A stretch of 64,000 nt of DNA. Origin: Paraeggerthella hominis. GTDB lineage: Bacteria > Actinomycetota > Coriobacteriia > Coriobacteriales > Eggerthellaceae. Position numbers and translations under genes: made by a program. The notes below the pieces were generated by a model, which saw only the letters and a list, made by a program, of their open reading frames with translations, was not told the DNA's origin and searched no databases. The stretch is from NCBI RefSeq assembly GCF_021044775.1, contig NZ_JAJNOQ010000004.1, positions 124,001-188,000 of the forward strand. The letters run 5' to 3'. This document shows, piece by piece, positions 37,884 to 46,974 of this stretch (the stretch's first letter is position 1; each line of letters opens with the position of its first letter).

Positions 37884-37910
37884 GCCTATCGGATTGTCAA
37901 TCCGATAGGC
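37884..37910. promoter_or_regulatory. Perfect 12-bp inverted repeat, candidate operator
   Basis: GCCTATCGGATT and AATCCGATAGGC are separated by GTC. The repeat lies 118 bp before the LuxR regulator gene and 154 bp before the divergent reductase gene. A -35-like TTGTCA (37894-37899) runs through its centre and TACAAT (37919-37924) could be the regulator's -10, 19 bp apart. No T-run follows, so this looks like a binding site, not a terminator. Confidence 0.6.
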
Positions 37911-38027
37911 TCGCGGGGTACAATTACGTATGATGAGTGCTATCATTTTCACGCACGCTCATGCACACGGGAGAGGGACGCGGACGTACTGCCGCGCCCG
38001 TGGCGATAACCACCGGGGAGAGACTAT

Positions 38028-39668
38028 ATGCCGCACCGCACGAAACGCGAAGACGATCGCCGCGTCGCAGACGCTTGCGATACAGCGAAGCCGTCGCAAC
38101 AAGAAGCCGGCCGGACGTTGCGGCAATCGGAAGGCGGCCTTGATGCCGCAGAAGCGGCGAAGGACGCCCTTACCCTTGACTACCTTGTTACCATCATCGG
38201 ATTCGGTCTCTGCCGCGCGTGGATCATTTTCTGCCTGGGAGCACCTTTGGTTGCGGGCGCAACCGCTTCGCTGCACTGGATGTATCTGGTGTTCGGAGCC
38301 TTGAGCGCGCTCATCGTTTCGTTCGCGGTGAACCGACAGGGAAAGCACGAGAGCGCCGTTCGCGTCGGAATGTTTCGAATAACCCCGTTTGCACTGCTGG
38401 CGAGCGGCCTGTTGATCCCCCTTGCCATCTGGATCGACAACGAAGCGCTCATCGCTTTGGGTTTCGTGGCGGGCGGACTTGGAGCAGGCCCCCTGCAAGT
38501 GCTCTGGGGCGATCGCTTCGCCGGGCATCCCACGCGATTCGCCGCGTTGGCATCGCCGGCTGCAGCGATCGTGACGGCACTGGTAACAGCCATGTCCACC
38601 GACAACACCAGCTTCGTCGGATTCGCCGTGATTCCGCTGCTTTCGTTCGGCCTTCTGATGTTCGAGGCGAACCGAACGGGCTGCTCTTGGCGAACCCTTG
38701 TTGAAAGCGCGGGCAAGCCCCATGGAGAACCCACGCCCGACGCGCCTGCCGAACCATGCGAAACCGCAGGCAGCAGCAGCGAACGGCATCAGATGGGCCT
38801 GGGCGTTGGCAAGCTCATGTTCTCCATCATGACGTTCTCGTTTCTCTGTCGTCTGTTCGACGCCGCGCCCCGGCAAGACGATCCGTTCGCGTTCATAGGC
38901 GGCAGCGCCATATTCGCGATCATCGTGGTTGGCGTGGTGTTCTTGGGAATCGTGGCCAAGCTCAAGGACAAGTTCGACCCCTCGCTCACCTATCGACTGT
39001 CTCTGCCCATCATGGTGGCGGGCTTCGTAGCCATCGCGCTATTTGTCGACACGCATGCCGCTGCGTCCATCCTGTTGATCAACATAGGATACGAGTTTTT
39101 CGACATCCTTGCCTGGATCCTGTTCGCCGACGTATCGCGCCGCAAGAACGAGAACGCCCTGCATATTTTCGGCCTGGGCGTAGCGTTCATGTTCGTTGGC
39201 ATGGCGCTGGGGAACCTGGCGGGAGGCGTTCTCAATCCGCTTGTTGCCGACGGCAGCGTTCAGATCACCGCGGTGGCCATGTTGGCAACGCTGTGCCTGG
39301 TGATCGTGGCGTTCATGGTGCTGCCTGAAGGCGTGATCACGCAGCTTTCCGGCACGATGCGCTCGGGACGCAAGGACAGGGAGCCCGAAGGCCCGCGTCC
39401 GGACAACGCTGAGAAATCCGCCGAAGCAGAGGTTTCCGGCCGCCTGGAATCGCGCTGCGCCGCCGTAGCGCAGGACTTCGGCCTGACGCCCCGCGAAAGC
39501 GAGGTCATCGTGCTGCTGGCCTACGGACGAACGCTGTCCATCATCGCGCGCGATCTGCAGATAGCGAAGGGTACGGCGCGCACGCACATCGAGAACATCT
39601 ACCGCAAACTCGACGTGCACAAGCAGCAAGAACTCATTGACCTGGTAGAAGGCTACGAGATCGGCTGA
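38028..39668 (+). CDS. Membrane-anchored LuxR-type transcriptional regulator 1
   Basis: A 546-residue protein: an N-terminal soluble stretch of about 45 residues, about ten to twelve hydrophobic helices (about 50-445), then a C-terminal LuxR HTH (LTPRESEVIVLLAYGRTLSIIARDLQIAKGTARTHIENIYRKLDVHKQQELIDLV). This MFS-like sensor/HTH architecture is common in Eggerthellaceae and is thought to sense a substrate at the membrane. The ATG at 38028 follows GGGGAGAGACTAT. It is divergent from the 36069-37730 reductase, its likely target. Confidence 0.93.
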   Translation: MPHRTKREDDRRVADACDTAKPSQQEAGRTLRQSEGGLDAAEAAKDALTLDYLVTIIGFGLCRAWIIFCLGAPLVAGATASLHWMYLVFGALSALIVSFAVNRQGKHESAVRVGMFRITPFALLASGLLIPLAIWIDNEALIALGFVAGGLGAGPLQVLWGDRFAGHPTRFAALASPAAAIVTALVTAMSTDNTSFVGFAVIPLLSFGLLMFEANRTGCSWRTLVESAGKPHGEPTPDAPAEPCETAGSSSERHQMGLGVGKLMFSIMTFSFLCRLFDAAPRQDDPFAFIGGSAIFAIIVVGVVFLGIVAKLKDKFDPSLTYRLSLPIMVAGFVAIALFVDTHAAASILLINIGYEFFDILAWILFADVSRRKNENALHIFGLGVAFMFVGMALGNLAGGVLNPLVADGSVQITAVAMLATLCLVIVAFMVLPEGVITQLSGTMRSGRKDREPEGPRPDNAEKSAEAEVSGRLESRCAAVAQDFGLTPRESEVIVLLAYGRTLSIIARDLQIAKGTARTHIENIYRKLDVHKQQELIDLVEGYEIG

Positions 39669-39677
39669 CGAACCAGA

Positions 39678-39732
39678 AAGCGGCGGGGCGGGACGGAAAG
39701 ATCGACGATCCTCCTGTCCCGCCCCGCCGCTT
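39678..39732. terminator. Bidirectional terminator
   Basis: AAGCGGCGGGGCGGGAC (39678-39694) pairs perfectly over 17 bp with 39716-39732, with a 21-base loop, between convergent genes. It is one of the longest stems in the window. Confidence 0.85.
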
Positions 39733-39760
39733 CGCTTGCCCCGACAATACTCAAGCGAAT

Positions 39761-40471
39761 TTACGCCTGACCCTCCACGGGAAGACCGTCGGCTTCGACG
39801 ACATCTTGACTTTGAGCGGCAGCTTCGTTTTCCGCACGTCGACGCTCCAGCTCTTCAAGCACTTCTCGAGCCGATTTCGGCCGAGGCGTTTCGTGGGAGA
39901 TGGCCTCTGCCAACGCATCGTCGTCGGCGCCTTCGATGACGATGCTCTTGATGATGTCGCCGATGGTCAGCTGCTCGACCACGTCCAATCCTTCGACGGT
40001 CTGCCCGAACACGGTGAACTTATCGTCGAATTCCGGCTGCTCGGACAACGAGAAGTAGAACTGGCAGCTACCTGAATTCGGCTCGGACTTATGAGCGAAG
40101 CACAGGCTTCCTAGCACATGCTTGTTGTTCGGGTTCGTTTCCCATTCGTCGACGATAGTGTAGCGAGCATCTCCGGTGCCGGGATGAGTGCCGCGGATCA
40201 AGCCGCGCGCTGCAGAATCCACCTGAGCCGGACCAAGCGTTCGCGTGGTAGGGCACCCGCCCAGAACCACAGAGCCGGGTTTGTGCGCGTGAAACTTCAA
40301 GTTCTCATAGAATCCGCGTGCCGCAAGCTCTATGAAGTTGCCCGTCGTCACGGGAACGTCTTTGCCGGCAAGCTCAACGCGAATCGTGCCGCGCGAAGTC
40401 TCTATAACTGCAACCTCGTTGCCATTGGGAAGATAGTGCGGGGTGTATACAGGCAAGACGATTCGTCCCAT
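39761..40471 (-). CDS. Cyclophilin-type peptidyl-prolyl isomerase
   Basis: A 236-residue protein. Cyclophilin core: VAVIETSRGTIRVELAGKDVPVTTGNFIELAARGFYENLKFHAH, then the FAHKSEPNSGSCQFYFSLSEQPEFDDKFTVFGQTVEGLDVVEQL block. The Arg-x-Met-Gln active site is divergent (FHAHKPGSVVLGG). A charged C-terminal tail of about 45 residues is unrelated. No signal peptide. The ATG at 40471 follows AGGAGG. It is convergent with the LuxR gene and divergent from the flavodoxin-like gene at 40648. Confidence 0.9.
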   Translation of the reverse strand: MGRIVLPVYTPHYLPNGNEVAVIETSRGTIRVELAGKDVPVTTGNFIELAARGFYENLKFHAHKPGSVVLGGCPTTRTLGPAQVDSAARGLIRGTHPGTGDARYTIVDEWETNPNNKHVLGSLCFAHKSEPNSGSCQFYFSLSEQPEFDDKFTVFGQTVEGLDVVEQLTIGDIIKSIVIEGADDDALAEAISHETPRPKSAREVLEELERRRAENEAAAQSQDVVEADGLPVEGQA

Positions 40472-40647
40472 ATCGGTTCCTCCTAGTATCGCTTGAATCA
40501 AGTGCAAGCTCCATGATACCTACGCCCCATTTCACCGCATCAGATGGAGCATCGTATTTTGCCGAAGAACAAGGCGGGAGACGCGCCCGGTCACATGCAG
40601 AGGCGAAAAGGAGTATCATCGAAAGCTCCGAAAAGAGAGGAGCCGCT

Positions 40648-41430
40648 ATGTCATCGATCGTACGCGCCGTGTATTTCAGCCCCACGCACACTACCAAAGC
40701 CATCGTGCGAGAGGTGGCAAGCGCGCTATCGGCACCGCTCTCGGCCACGATCGAGACCACGGACCTCACGCTGCCCCGCCAGCGCCCGACCGACGTTTTG
40801 TGCAATGCCGACGACGTGCTTGTATTCGGGTTCCCCGTATACGCCGGACGCGTACCCGTGCTATTGCGCGACGAGTTCGCGCACTTGGAAGGCCACGGCA
40901 CGCCCGCCGTGATCGTAGGGCTGTACGGCAACCGCCACTTCGACGACGCCCTCCTGGAAGCCGCCGACCTGCTGAGCGAACGGGGGTTCAACGTGGTGGC
41001 CGCAGGCGCGTTCATCGGCGAGCACTCGCTCACAGCCCGTGTGGGAACCGGACGCCCCGACCGTGCCGACATCGCCGTCGCGCAGCGTTTCGGCGCGCAG
41101 ATGGGAGCGCGCCTGGCACAGTCGCACAGCGCGCCCGCGCCCACCATCGAAGGCAACCGCCCGTACCGGGAGCTCAAGCCCGGCGCCGACGTACGCCCGA
41201 TCACCACGGACGCATGCACGAATTGCGGCGTATGCGTCGCGTGCTGCCCGCTTGGCATCATCGACGAGGACGATCCTGCGCTCGTAGACGCCGGGTGCCT
41301 TCACTGCCGCGCCTGCGTCAAGAGCTGCCCCGAGGACGCGAAGTACTTCTCAAGCGAACCCACCGACCGGCTGATAGCCATGCTGGAATCGAAGTGCCTC
41401 GAACGAAAAGAGCCGCAACTGTTCTGGTAG
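40648..41430 (+). CDS. EFR1-type flavodoxin/ferredoxin fusion protein
   Basis: A 260-residue electron carrier. A flavodoxin-like N-terminus (VYFSPTHTTKAIVREVASAL with FMN phosphate-loop residues) is followed by two 4Fe-4S clusters in CTNCGVCVACCPLGII and CLHCRACVKSCPEDAK. EFR1-type proteins move electrons between flavodoxin and Fe-S pathways. The ATG at 40648 follows GAGAGGAGCC. Partners are not obvious in the neighbourhood; it is flanked by a cyclophilin and a reductase gene. Confidence 0.9.
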   Translation: MSSIVRAVYFSPTHTTKAIVREVASALSAPLSATIETTDLTLPRQRPTDVLCNADDVLVFGFPVYAGRVPVLLRDEFAHLEGHGTPAVIVGLYGNRHFDDALLEAADLLSERGFNVVAAGAFIGEHSLTARVGTGRPDRADIAVAQRFGAQMGARLAQSHSAPAPTIEGNRPYRELKPGADVRPITTDACTNCGVCVACCPLGIIDEDDPALVDAGCLHCRACVKSCPEDAKYFSSEPTDRLIAMLESKCLERKEPQLFW

Positions 41431-41558
41431 AACGGAAGCCTCCGCCCCACCGCAAGGCCAACGTGCATCCTTCTCGAAGAAAGAGACGCGACGCAGCTTC
41501 CCCGCTCGCAAAAAAGCCGCCGCCCAGGGAGGGAGGGGCGACGGCTCGTCGATAAGGA

Positions 41559-41585
41559 CCCAAGGCCGCGGGAGACGGCCTTGGG
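41559..41585. terminator. Convergent-gene terminator
   Basis: CCCAAGGCCG (41559-41568) pairs with CGGCCTTGGG (41576-41585) around a seven-base loop, between the EFR1 gene (plus) and the reductase gene (minus). The stem is perfect but without a T-run. Confidence 0.7.
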
Positions 41586-41595
41586 AGGGATATGC

Positions 41596-43413
41596 CTAAA
41601 TGTCCAAGCTGGGAATCTTCTTTTCAGCATCGCCACCAGCAGCGTTGATGCCGGCGATGCGCCCGAAGGTCACGCAGCGACCATGACCGATGCCCGGCAC
41701 GTAGGTGGGGTAATCGCCTGCGCCGAAGAATTCTCCAGCAGCCGAGCCGCACACATACAGGCCGTCAATCGGCTGATCCTTCGCATCGAGCACCTGGCAA
41801 TCGGTGTTCGTGCGCAGACCGCCGCACATGGTAAGCAGGCTAGCAACAAGCTTTCCAGCATAGAACGGCGGGTCCATGACCTTGCCCATAACCTCGGGGC
41901 GCTTGCCGAAGTCCAGGTCCTTGCCCAGATCGCACAGTTCGTTGTAACGGGCAACCGTGGTCTCAAGGTTTTCGGCGGGCACGCCCATCTTCTCCGCAAG
42001 TTCCTTCAGCGAATCAGCCTTCAACGTCTGGCCGCTTTCAACTTCTCCTTCGAGAACGATCTTCTGAGCCTCGAGGTTGTACTCTCCGCCCACGGGCTGC
42101 GTGAGCTGACCCCACTGCAAGCCGCCGCCAAGGCCGGCGTCCATCTGAGCCTTCACCTGCTCCAGCCCGTGAGAGTCGTAAATGGTCCAAGCGTCCTTCT
42201 CGGTTTGCAGCGCTTTCGTGACGCTCTTGGACTGGGTGTTCACGTCTTCGTTCTTGAAGCGCTTGCCTTCCCAGTTCACATGCAAGAAACCGTAGCTGGC
42301 CGCACCGAAGTCAAGGTGCATAACCGCCGAATGCGGCTCGGACTTCTGCATGGCCGCCCCAGCCCAAAGCGCTTGCTTATGCATGTCGCCCGTGTCGCAG
42401 TCGGGCGGATTGTAGAAGCGACCGTCCATCGCGTACGCCGTCATGGGCGAATAGTACTGGAACATCTCGTCGTCGGCCGCATAGTCGCCCGAAGCGATGA
42501 TGACCGACTTGGCGTTGATCTGCGCATACTCATCTTTCCCCGTGGCAACAATGGCGCCGGTCACCGGCCCGTCGCCGTCGCGCACAAGGCGCTCGCTCTT
42601 GGTGTTCCAGCGAATCTCTCCGCCCAGTTCGCCAATGGTCTCGTACAGCGCAGGAACAAGAACCGCGTTGCCGTACACGTCGCCCACGCCCGAGCCCTGG
42701 TAGAACGTAAAGTTGATAGTCTCTTCGTACTTGTCGGCCTGATAGAAGATGTGCGTGACCGGGTACTCGGTGTAGTCGGGGCCCTTGTAGTAGCCGTCCC
42801 ACAGCAGCGCCTCGAGGCCCTTCTTCGTAGCCAGGTCGTACAGCCAATCGAAGCACGCGCCGCTCTTGTGCGCGAACTCCCACAGCAGCGGCTCCTTCAC
42901 ACGACCCTGCGCCCAGTTGATCCAACGACGCACCACGTTGTTGTAGTTAGGCTCTTCCAGCAGGCCCTTCTCCGTCAAGCCCTGCTGCACCTTCGTATGG
43001 AAGCCAGCGATGTGCACGCCGCGAGCAACCACCGTTTCGGGATTCTTGTCGATGGTGATAACCTTCTTAGCACCCTCTTCAAGCGCGGCGATCGTGGCGC
43101 AGCATCCACCGAGACCGGCGCCAATCACCAGGACGTCGCAGTCTTCGGTATTCGTGATCTTGTCCGCGGGAATAGCGTCGGGAGCAATCTCCCAGCTGTG
43201 CATGCCAGCCACATCGGGACCGGCCGAAGCTCCGCTTTCGGCCACGGGCATGCCCTCAACCGTAGATCCCGCGCCTTCCGACGAGGCCGAACCAGCGCTT
43301 TGCGGGGCGCAGCCAGCCATCCCGGCCACCGCCGCACCCGCCAGCGCGGCACCGCCCAAGCCCAAGAACGATCGACGGGACAAGCCCTTCTTCCCCATCT
43401 TCTCTTCCTCCAT
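41596..43413 (-). CDS. Tat-exported FAD-dependent reductase 2
   Basis: A 605-residue flavoprotein. The Tat motif LSRRSFLGLGG (residues 11-21) and the lipobox-like MAGC (about 32-35) mark export. The segment between the signal and the FAD site is Ser/Gly-rich. The FAD site is VLVIGAGLGGCCATIAALEEGAKKVITIDK. A C-terminal flavin segment has YVPGIGHGRCVTFGRIAGINAAGG. There is no FMN-binding domain and no adjacent cytochrome. The ATG at 43413 follows AAGGAGGGTACC. It is divergent from a LuxR regulator (43726). Confidence 0.92.
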   Translation of the reverse strand: MEEEKMGKKGLSRRSFLGLGGAALAGAAVAGMAGCAPQSAGSASSEGAGSTVEGMPVAESGASAGPDVAGMHSWEIAPDAIPADKITNTEDCDVLVIGAGLGGCCATIAALEEGAKKVITIDKNPETVVARGVHIAGFHTKVQQGLTEKGLLEEPNYNNVVRRWINWAQGRVKEPLLWEFAHKSGACFDWLYDLATKKGLEALLWDGYYKGPDYTEYPVTHIFYQADKYEETINFTFYQGSGVGDVYGNAVLVPALYETIGELGGEIRWNTKSERLVRDGDGPVTGAIVATGKDEYAQINAKSVIIASGDYAADDEMFQYYSPMTAYAMDGRFYNPPDCDTGDMHKQALWAGAAMQKSEPHSAVMHLDFGAASYGFLHVNWEGKRFKNEDVNTQSKSVTKALQTEKDAWTIYDSHGLEQVKAQMDAGLGGGLQWGQLTQPVGGEYNLEAQKIVLEGEVESGQTLKADSLKELAEKMGVPAENLETTVARYNELCDLGKDLDFGKRPEVMGKVMDPPFYAGKLVASLLTMCGGLRTNTDCQVLDAKDQPIDGLYVCGSAAGEFFGAGDYPTYVPGIGHGRCVTFGRIAGINAAGGDAEKKIPSLDI

Positions 43414-43547
43414 GGTACCCTCCTTGTTCGCTATGCGCAGACGTGCTGCCCTTGCCCGATGAAGGAAAAGCAACACCCCTCCGCGCGCAGCCCTCCGCTG
43501 CGCTGACACGACCATACCGAAAACCCCAGCCGCCACCATCCCGTCAT

Positions 43548-43594
43548 CAGGGGGAAAACGGCTCGTCGCACGTGATTTCCCCCTGTTAGGGGGA
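43548..43594. promoter_or_regulatory. Nested inverted repeats between reductase 2 and LuxR regulator 2
   Basis: CAGGGGGAAA (43548-43557) pairs with TTTCCCCCTG (43576-43585) over 18 bp, and TCCCCCT (43578-43584) pairs with AGGGGGA (43588-43594) around GTT. A TATAAT (43640-43645) downstream on the plus strand is a good -10 for the LuxR gene, 81 bp before its start. These look like operator sites for the divergent pair. Confidence 0.5.
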
Positions 43595-43725
43595 TACGTC
43601 CCGTCAGCGGATCAGGAGCAAAATCGCCGACCCCTGACGTATAATTTCGAGCGGGGAACGCGGTTGGGAGACCGTCCGCTCGCGCCATGGCGAGATCGGG
43701 CAGCACCGCATCAGGGAGGGATTCA

Positions 43726-45192
43726 ATGGCATCGTCGTTAAAAAAGGAGCTTTGGAGAACGCCCGATCTTATGGGGTTCGCCGCGCATTGGACTTGGATT
43801 TGGTGCTTGTTCTGGAGCTCGTTGTTCTACAGCGAGGGCAAGCTGCTGACGCCGACGGCAGAAACATCCGGGCTGCAAGGTATCGCGATGCTCTCCCTTG
43901 AACCCCTCTGGGTTGCGTCCCTCTTGACGAACGTGGTCACTATCGCATGCCTGTTGGCATGTTCGCGCTTTCGCAATCCGCTAGCCGACATACGGTTCCT
44001 GCCCCATAGCGCGGGAATTCTGACCATGCTTGGAACCCTAGCGCTTTCCCACGACGCGCTCGCCCTGGCAGGAACGGCGGCTTGGAGCGTTTACCTGGCG
44101 GGATCGCTGCTTACGGGAATCGGCAGCGGCATCGTCGTGGTACTGTGGGCAGAGCTGTTCGCGTCGCTCGGCCCCAAGCGAACCGTCCACTACAGCGTGA
44201 TCGCCCTGCTTTTCGCGGCGCTCGCCTACCTGCTGATACGCCTTCTCTCCAACGACGTTGCCCAGTTGATCGTAGCCTTTCTGCCCTGTATAAGCATGGG
44301 ATGCTTCCTTCATTTCAAGCAAAGCGTGCCGCGCCCGCCGCGACGAACCCGCAACGCGCGAGTAAAAGAACGCCCGCCTGTGCGCATGATCGCGGTAGCC
44401 TCGTTTTTCGGGCTTTCGTTCGGAATCATGAAAGGACTGATCGCCCCCGTTGGAGACGATTGGATCGTCATACGCGACATATTGAATATCGTTGCCATTG
44501 TAGGGGGATCGCTCGCCATCTTCATCACAATGAGCGTGTACAAGATGGACTTCGACCATCTTACCTACCAGATAGCGCTGCCGCTGATGGCGGCAGGATT
44601 CCTGTTTCTTCCGCTTCACGAGCCGTGGAACGTTATCGGCACCGCCGTGCATCAGTTCGGGTACCAGTACTTCTACATTGTGCTATGGGCGCTCTGGCCG
44701 GTTCTGTCCGCGCGAAGAAACGTCCCTGCGGGGTGGGTGGTATGCTGGGGGCTTCTCTTTATTCAATTGGGGCAATTCGTTGGCTCGATAGCCGCTTCGT
44801 GCACGCTCTCTTTAATTGAAGACGATCTGGGAATGGCCATGGTTTCGGCCTTCGTTATATTCTTTATTCTGATTATCGCGTTGTTCGCCCTGGGAAATGG
44901 CTCCACCAGTACAGGATGGGGATTCGTAAAGCCCATGGAAGAAGCCGATGCAACGTCTAACTTCGAGAAGGCAGGCACGCGTCTGGCGCGCAGATGCCAC
45001 CTGTCGCCGCGCGAGATCGAGGTATTCTTCCTACTGGCAAAGGGTCGCAACCGCGCCTACATCCGCGAGGAGCTGGTCATCGGCGATGAAACCGTGAAGA
45101 GTCACGTGAAGAGCATCTACCGCAAGGCCAACGTGCATTCGCAACAAGAATTGATCGACCTGCTGGAACAAGAAAGCAGCATAGAGAAGTAG
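43726..45192 (+). CDS. Membrane-anchored LuxR-type transcriptional regulator 2
   Basis: A 488-residue protein with about ten to twelve helices and a C-terminal LuxR HTH (LSPREIEVFFLLAKGRNRAYIREELVIGDETVKSHVKSIYRKANVHSQQELIDLLE). The ATG at 43726 follows AGGGAGGGATTCA; the frame extends 39 bp upstream without a better start. It is divergent from reductase 2, which it probably controls. No periplasmic sensor domain is visible, so ligand recognition would be by the membrane part. Confidence 0.92.
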   Translation: MASSLKKELWRTPDLMGFAAHWTWIWCLFWSSLFYSEGKLLTPTAETSGLQGIAMLSLEPLWVASLLTNVVTIACLLACSRFRNPLADIRFLPHSAGILTMLGTLALSHDALALAGTAAWSVYLAGSLLTGIGSGIVVVLWAELFASLGPKRTVHYSVIALLFAALAYLLIRLLSNDVAQLIVAFLPCISMGCFLHFKQSVPRPPRRTRNARVKERPPVRMIAVASFFGLSFGIMKGLIAPVGDDWIVIRDILNIVAIVGGSLAIFITMSVYKMDFDHLTYQIALPLMAAGFLFLPLHEPWNVIGTAVHQFGYQYFYIVLWALWPVLSARRNVPAGWVVCWGLLFIQLGQFVGSIAASCTLSLIEDDLGMAMVSAFVIFFILIIALFALGNGSTSTGWGFVKPMEEADATSNFEKAGTRLARRCHLSPREIEVFFLLAKGRNRAYIREELVIGDETVKSHVKSIYRKANVHSQQELIDLLEQESSIEK

Positions 45193-45409
45193 GGTCAAGC
45201 CGTCACAAGCTTCGACGGATCGCCAGGCGCAACGGTTGCCATCCGCTGCTCAACCGTCATCGACATGCGCCCGCTCGCATCGATGGCAATTCGACACAGC
45301 GGAGGCTTCGGCCGCAAAATCGAGTTTCGCAACCAAAGCAGAGAGCATTCGATCACGTGGTGCGTCGCCGCTTTTCCAGCCACGCCTCGACACCGATCGG
45401 GTTCGTCGC

Positions 45410-46876
45410 TTATCTCACGTCGACGGACTCCAAAAGCTGCAATAGTTCTTCGCGATTGGACGTATTCGTTTTCGCGTAGATATGATTGAGATGGGTCTTG
45501 ACCGTATTCTTTGAGATAAACAGGCGCTTCTCTATGTACGCACCAGTATGGCCGGTCGCCCAGATAGCAAGAACCTCCTGCTCGCGCGGAGACAGCTTGC
45601 ATCGCGCGGCAACCTGGGCAACTCGCCGCTCCAAAACGCTGGCGGCATCTTCGGCAACCGTAACGCCCTTAAACGACGCGGGCGATCCCATGATGATCAG
45701 CAGCGCAACCATAAGCGACAGCAAAACGGCAATGGAGACGGACTCCGGCGTAGGAAGCACGTCCGCCGCAACTTGGCCCAAGCAGCTTCCCGTCCATTGC
45801 ACGAAGCGCATAAGGGCCAAGCACAACAACGCCGCCAACCCGTCTTTGAAAAAGGAGTCGACAAGCAGGAACCACACCAGGTACTTGACAAGCTCCGCCC
45901 CCACAAGCGCTACGCAAAACGTGGTGCCACCGCCGAACGGATCAAGCGAGGCAGGCAGCAGCGAAGCCAGCGCCATCAGGGGAAACGCCAGATAAAAAGC
46001 CAGCATGGCGTTTTTCCGATAGAAGAAGTACGCAAGCACGATCGCCGCGAACGAAGCCAGCGCAGGCGCACCCGCCAAAGCGCCATGGAACACGGCAGCC
46101 GCCTCGAAGCCGCCCATGATGCCGTTCACCCTGGCGGCGCCGTAGCTGAAAAATGCTAGGGAAATGGCCGCCATCAGCTTCCAAGGGATGGAAGACGCAC
46201 GTGCCCGAAAACTCCGAACATCCTGACAGTCGAACGAAACGTCCATCTCGGCGGAGTCTTTCAAAGACCCGGTTCGATCGGCGACCATCAGCAAAACGCA
46301 CGCACCGAACGGCAGCAGCACAGAAGCAACCAACGCAGGCCATTCAGGCAGCAAAGAGACAAACGCGAACAGCAGAAAACCGAAAAGGTAAGCCGTCCCC
46401 GCGCACACGGCCGTTCGGTGCACTCCTTGCATGCTCAAGCGCTCTTCCCAACCCAAGCGCAGCGTGCTTCCGACGCCGCTCAAAGCGAACGCAACCAGCA
46501 TCCAACCCATCGGAGCTTTGCCGAAGCCAGCAAAAGCAGCAAGTACGATAGCCAGGCTCGAAATCACCGCGAGCAGGGCAAGCAGCACGCGCCGGCGGCG
46601 CAAAGGAGCAATTTTGCGCGCCAGCAGCACCAGCAAAAGCGCAGCCGCAGCCGTCAACAGACTTTGCAGAATCTGAGCTTCGCCAACAGGGACTTCGTGC
46701 CGTAAATCGCCGAACAGAATCGAGCCGTTCCAAAAAACGAAGCTCCACGCTATGTAGCATGAAAGCCCCAGGCTATCGAACATAATGCCTCGATCGAATT
46801 TGGGAAAGATCGAAAAATCCTCCGCCGAAGAAGCCCCTGGAGTTGAATTCTTTGTTTTGAACGCGTCGCTTCTCAT
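45410..46876 (-). CDS. Membrane-anchored LuxR-type transcriptional regulator 3
   Basis: A 488-residue protein from ATG 46876. An in-frame GTG at 46909 is an alternative start; neither has a strong ribosome site. It has about ten helices and the C-terminal LuxR HTH LSPREQEVLAIWATGHTGAYIEKRLFISKNTVKTHLNHIYAKTNTSNREELLQLLE. It lies downstream of and co-directional with reductase 3, with a hairpin between them. The region 45193-45409 beyond it holds no supported gene. Confidence 0.88.
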   Translation of the reverse strand: MRSDAFKTKNSTPGASSAEDFSIFPKFDRGIMFDSLGLSCYIAWSFVFWNGSILFGDLRHEVPVGEAQILQSLLTAAAALLLVLLARKIAPLRRRRVLLALLAVISSLAIVLAAFAGFGKAPMGWMLVAFALSGVGSTLRLGWEERLSMQGVHRTAVCAGTAYLFGFLLFAFVSLLPEWPALVASVLLPFGACVLLMVADRTGSLKDSAEMDVSFDCQDVRSFRARASSIPWKLMAAISLAFFSYGAARVNGIMGGFEAAAVFHGALAGAPALASFAAIVLAYFFYRKNAMLAFYLAFPLMALASLLPASLDPFGGGTTFCVALVGAELVKYLVWFLLVDSFFKDGLAALLCLALMRFVQWTGSCLGQVAADVLPTPESVSIAVLLSLMVALLIIMGSPASFKGVTVAEDAASVLERRVAQVAARCKLSPREQEVLAIWATGHTGAYIEKRLFISKNTVKTHLNHIYAKTNTSNREELLQLLESVDVR

Positions 46877-46914
46877 GGGGGAATCATAGAGGAACCGGCC
46901 CTTCGACACAAGAA

Positions 46915-46960
46915 GAGGCCCGCCCGGCGCAAATCACCGAGCGGGCAAGGAGGGCCCCTC
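46915..46960 (-). terminator. Hairpin region after reductase 3
   Basis: GAGGCCC (46915-46921) and GGGCCCCTC (46952-46960) can pair, with an inner GCCCG/CGGGC stem between them. It lies between the reductase stop (46975) and the LuxR gene start. It may be a terminator or attenuator between two co-directional genes. Confidence 0.4.
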
Positions 46961-46974
46961 TAAGCAATCACTCG

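Noticed and set aside
45195..45602. Open frame in the gap after LuxR regulator 3
   Set aside because: Its first half is antisense-type overlap of the LuxR gene and the rest matches no family I know; no ribosome site was found.
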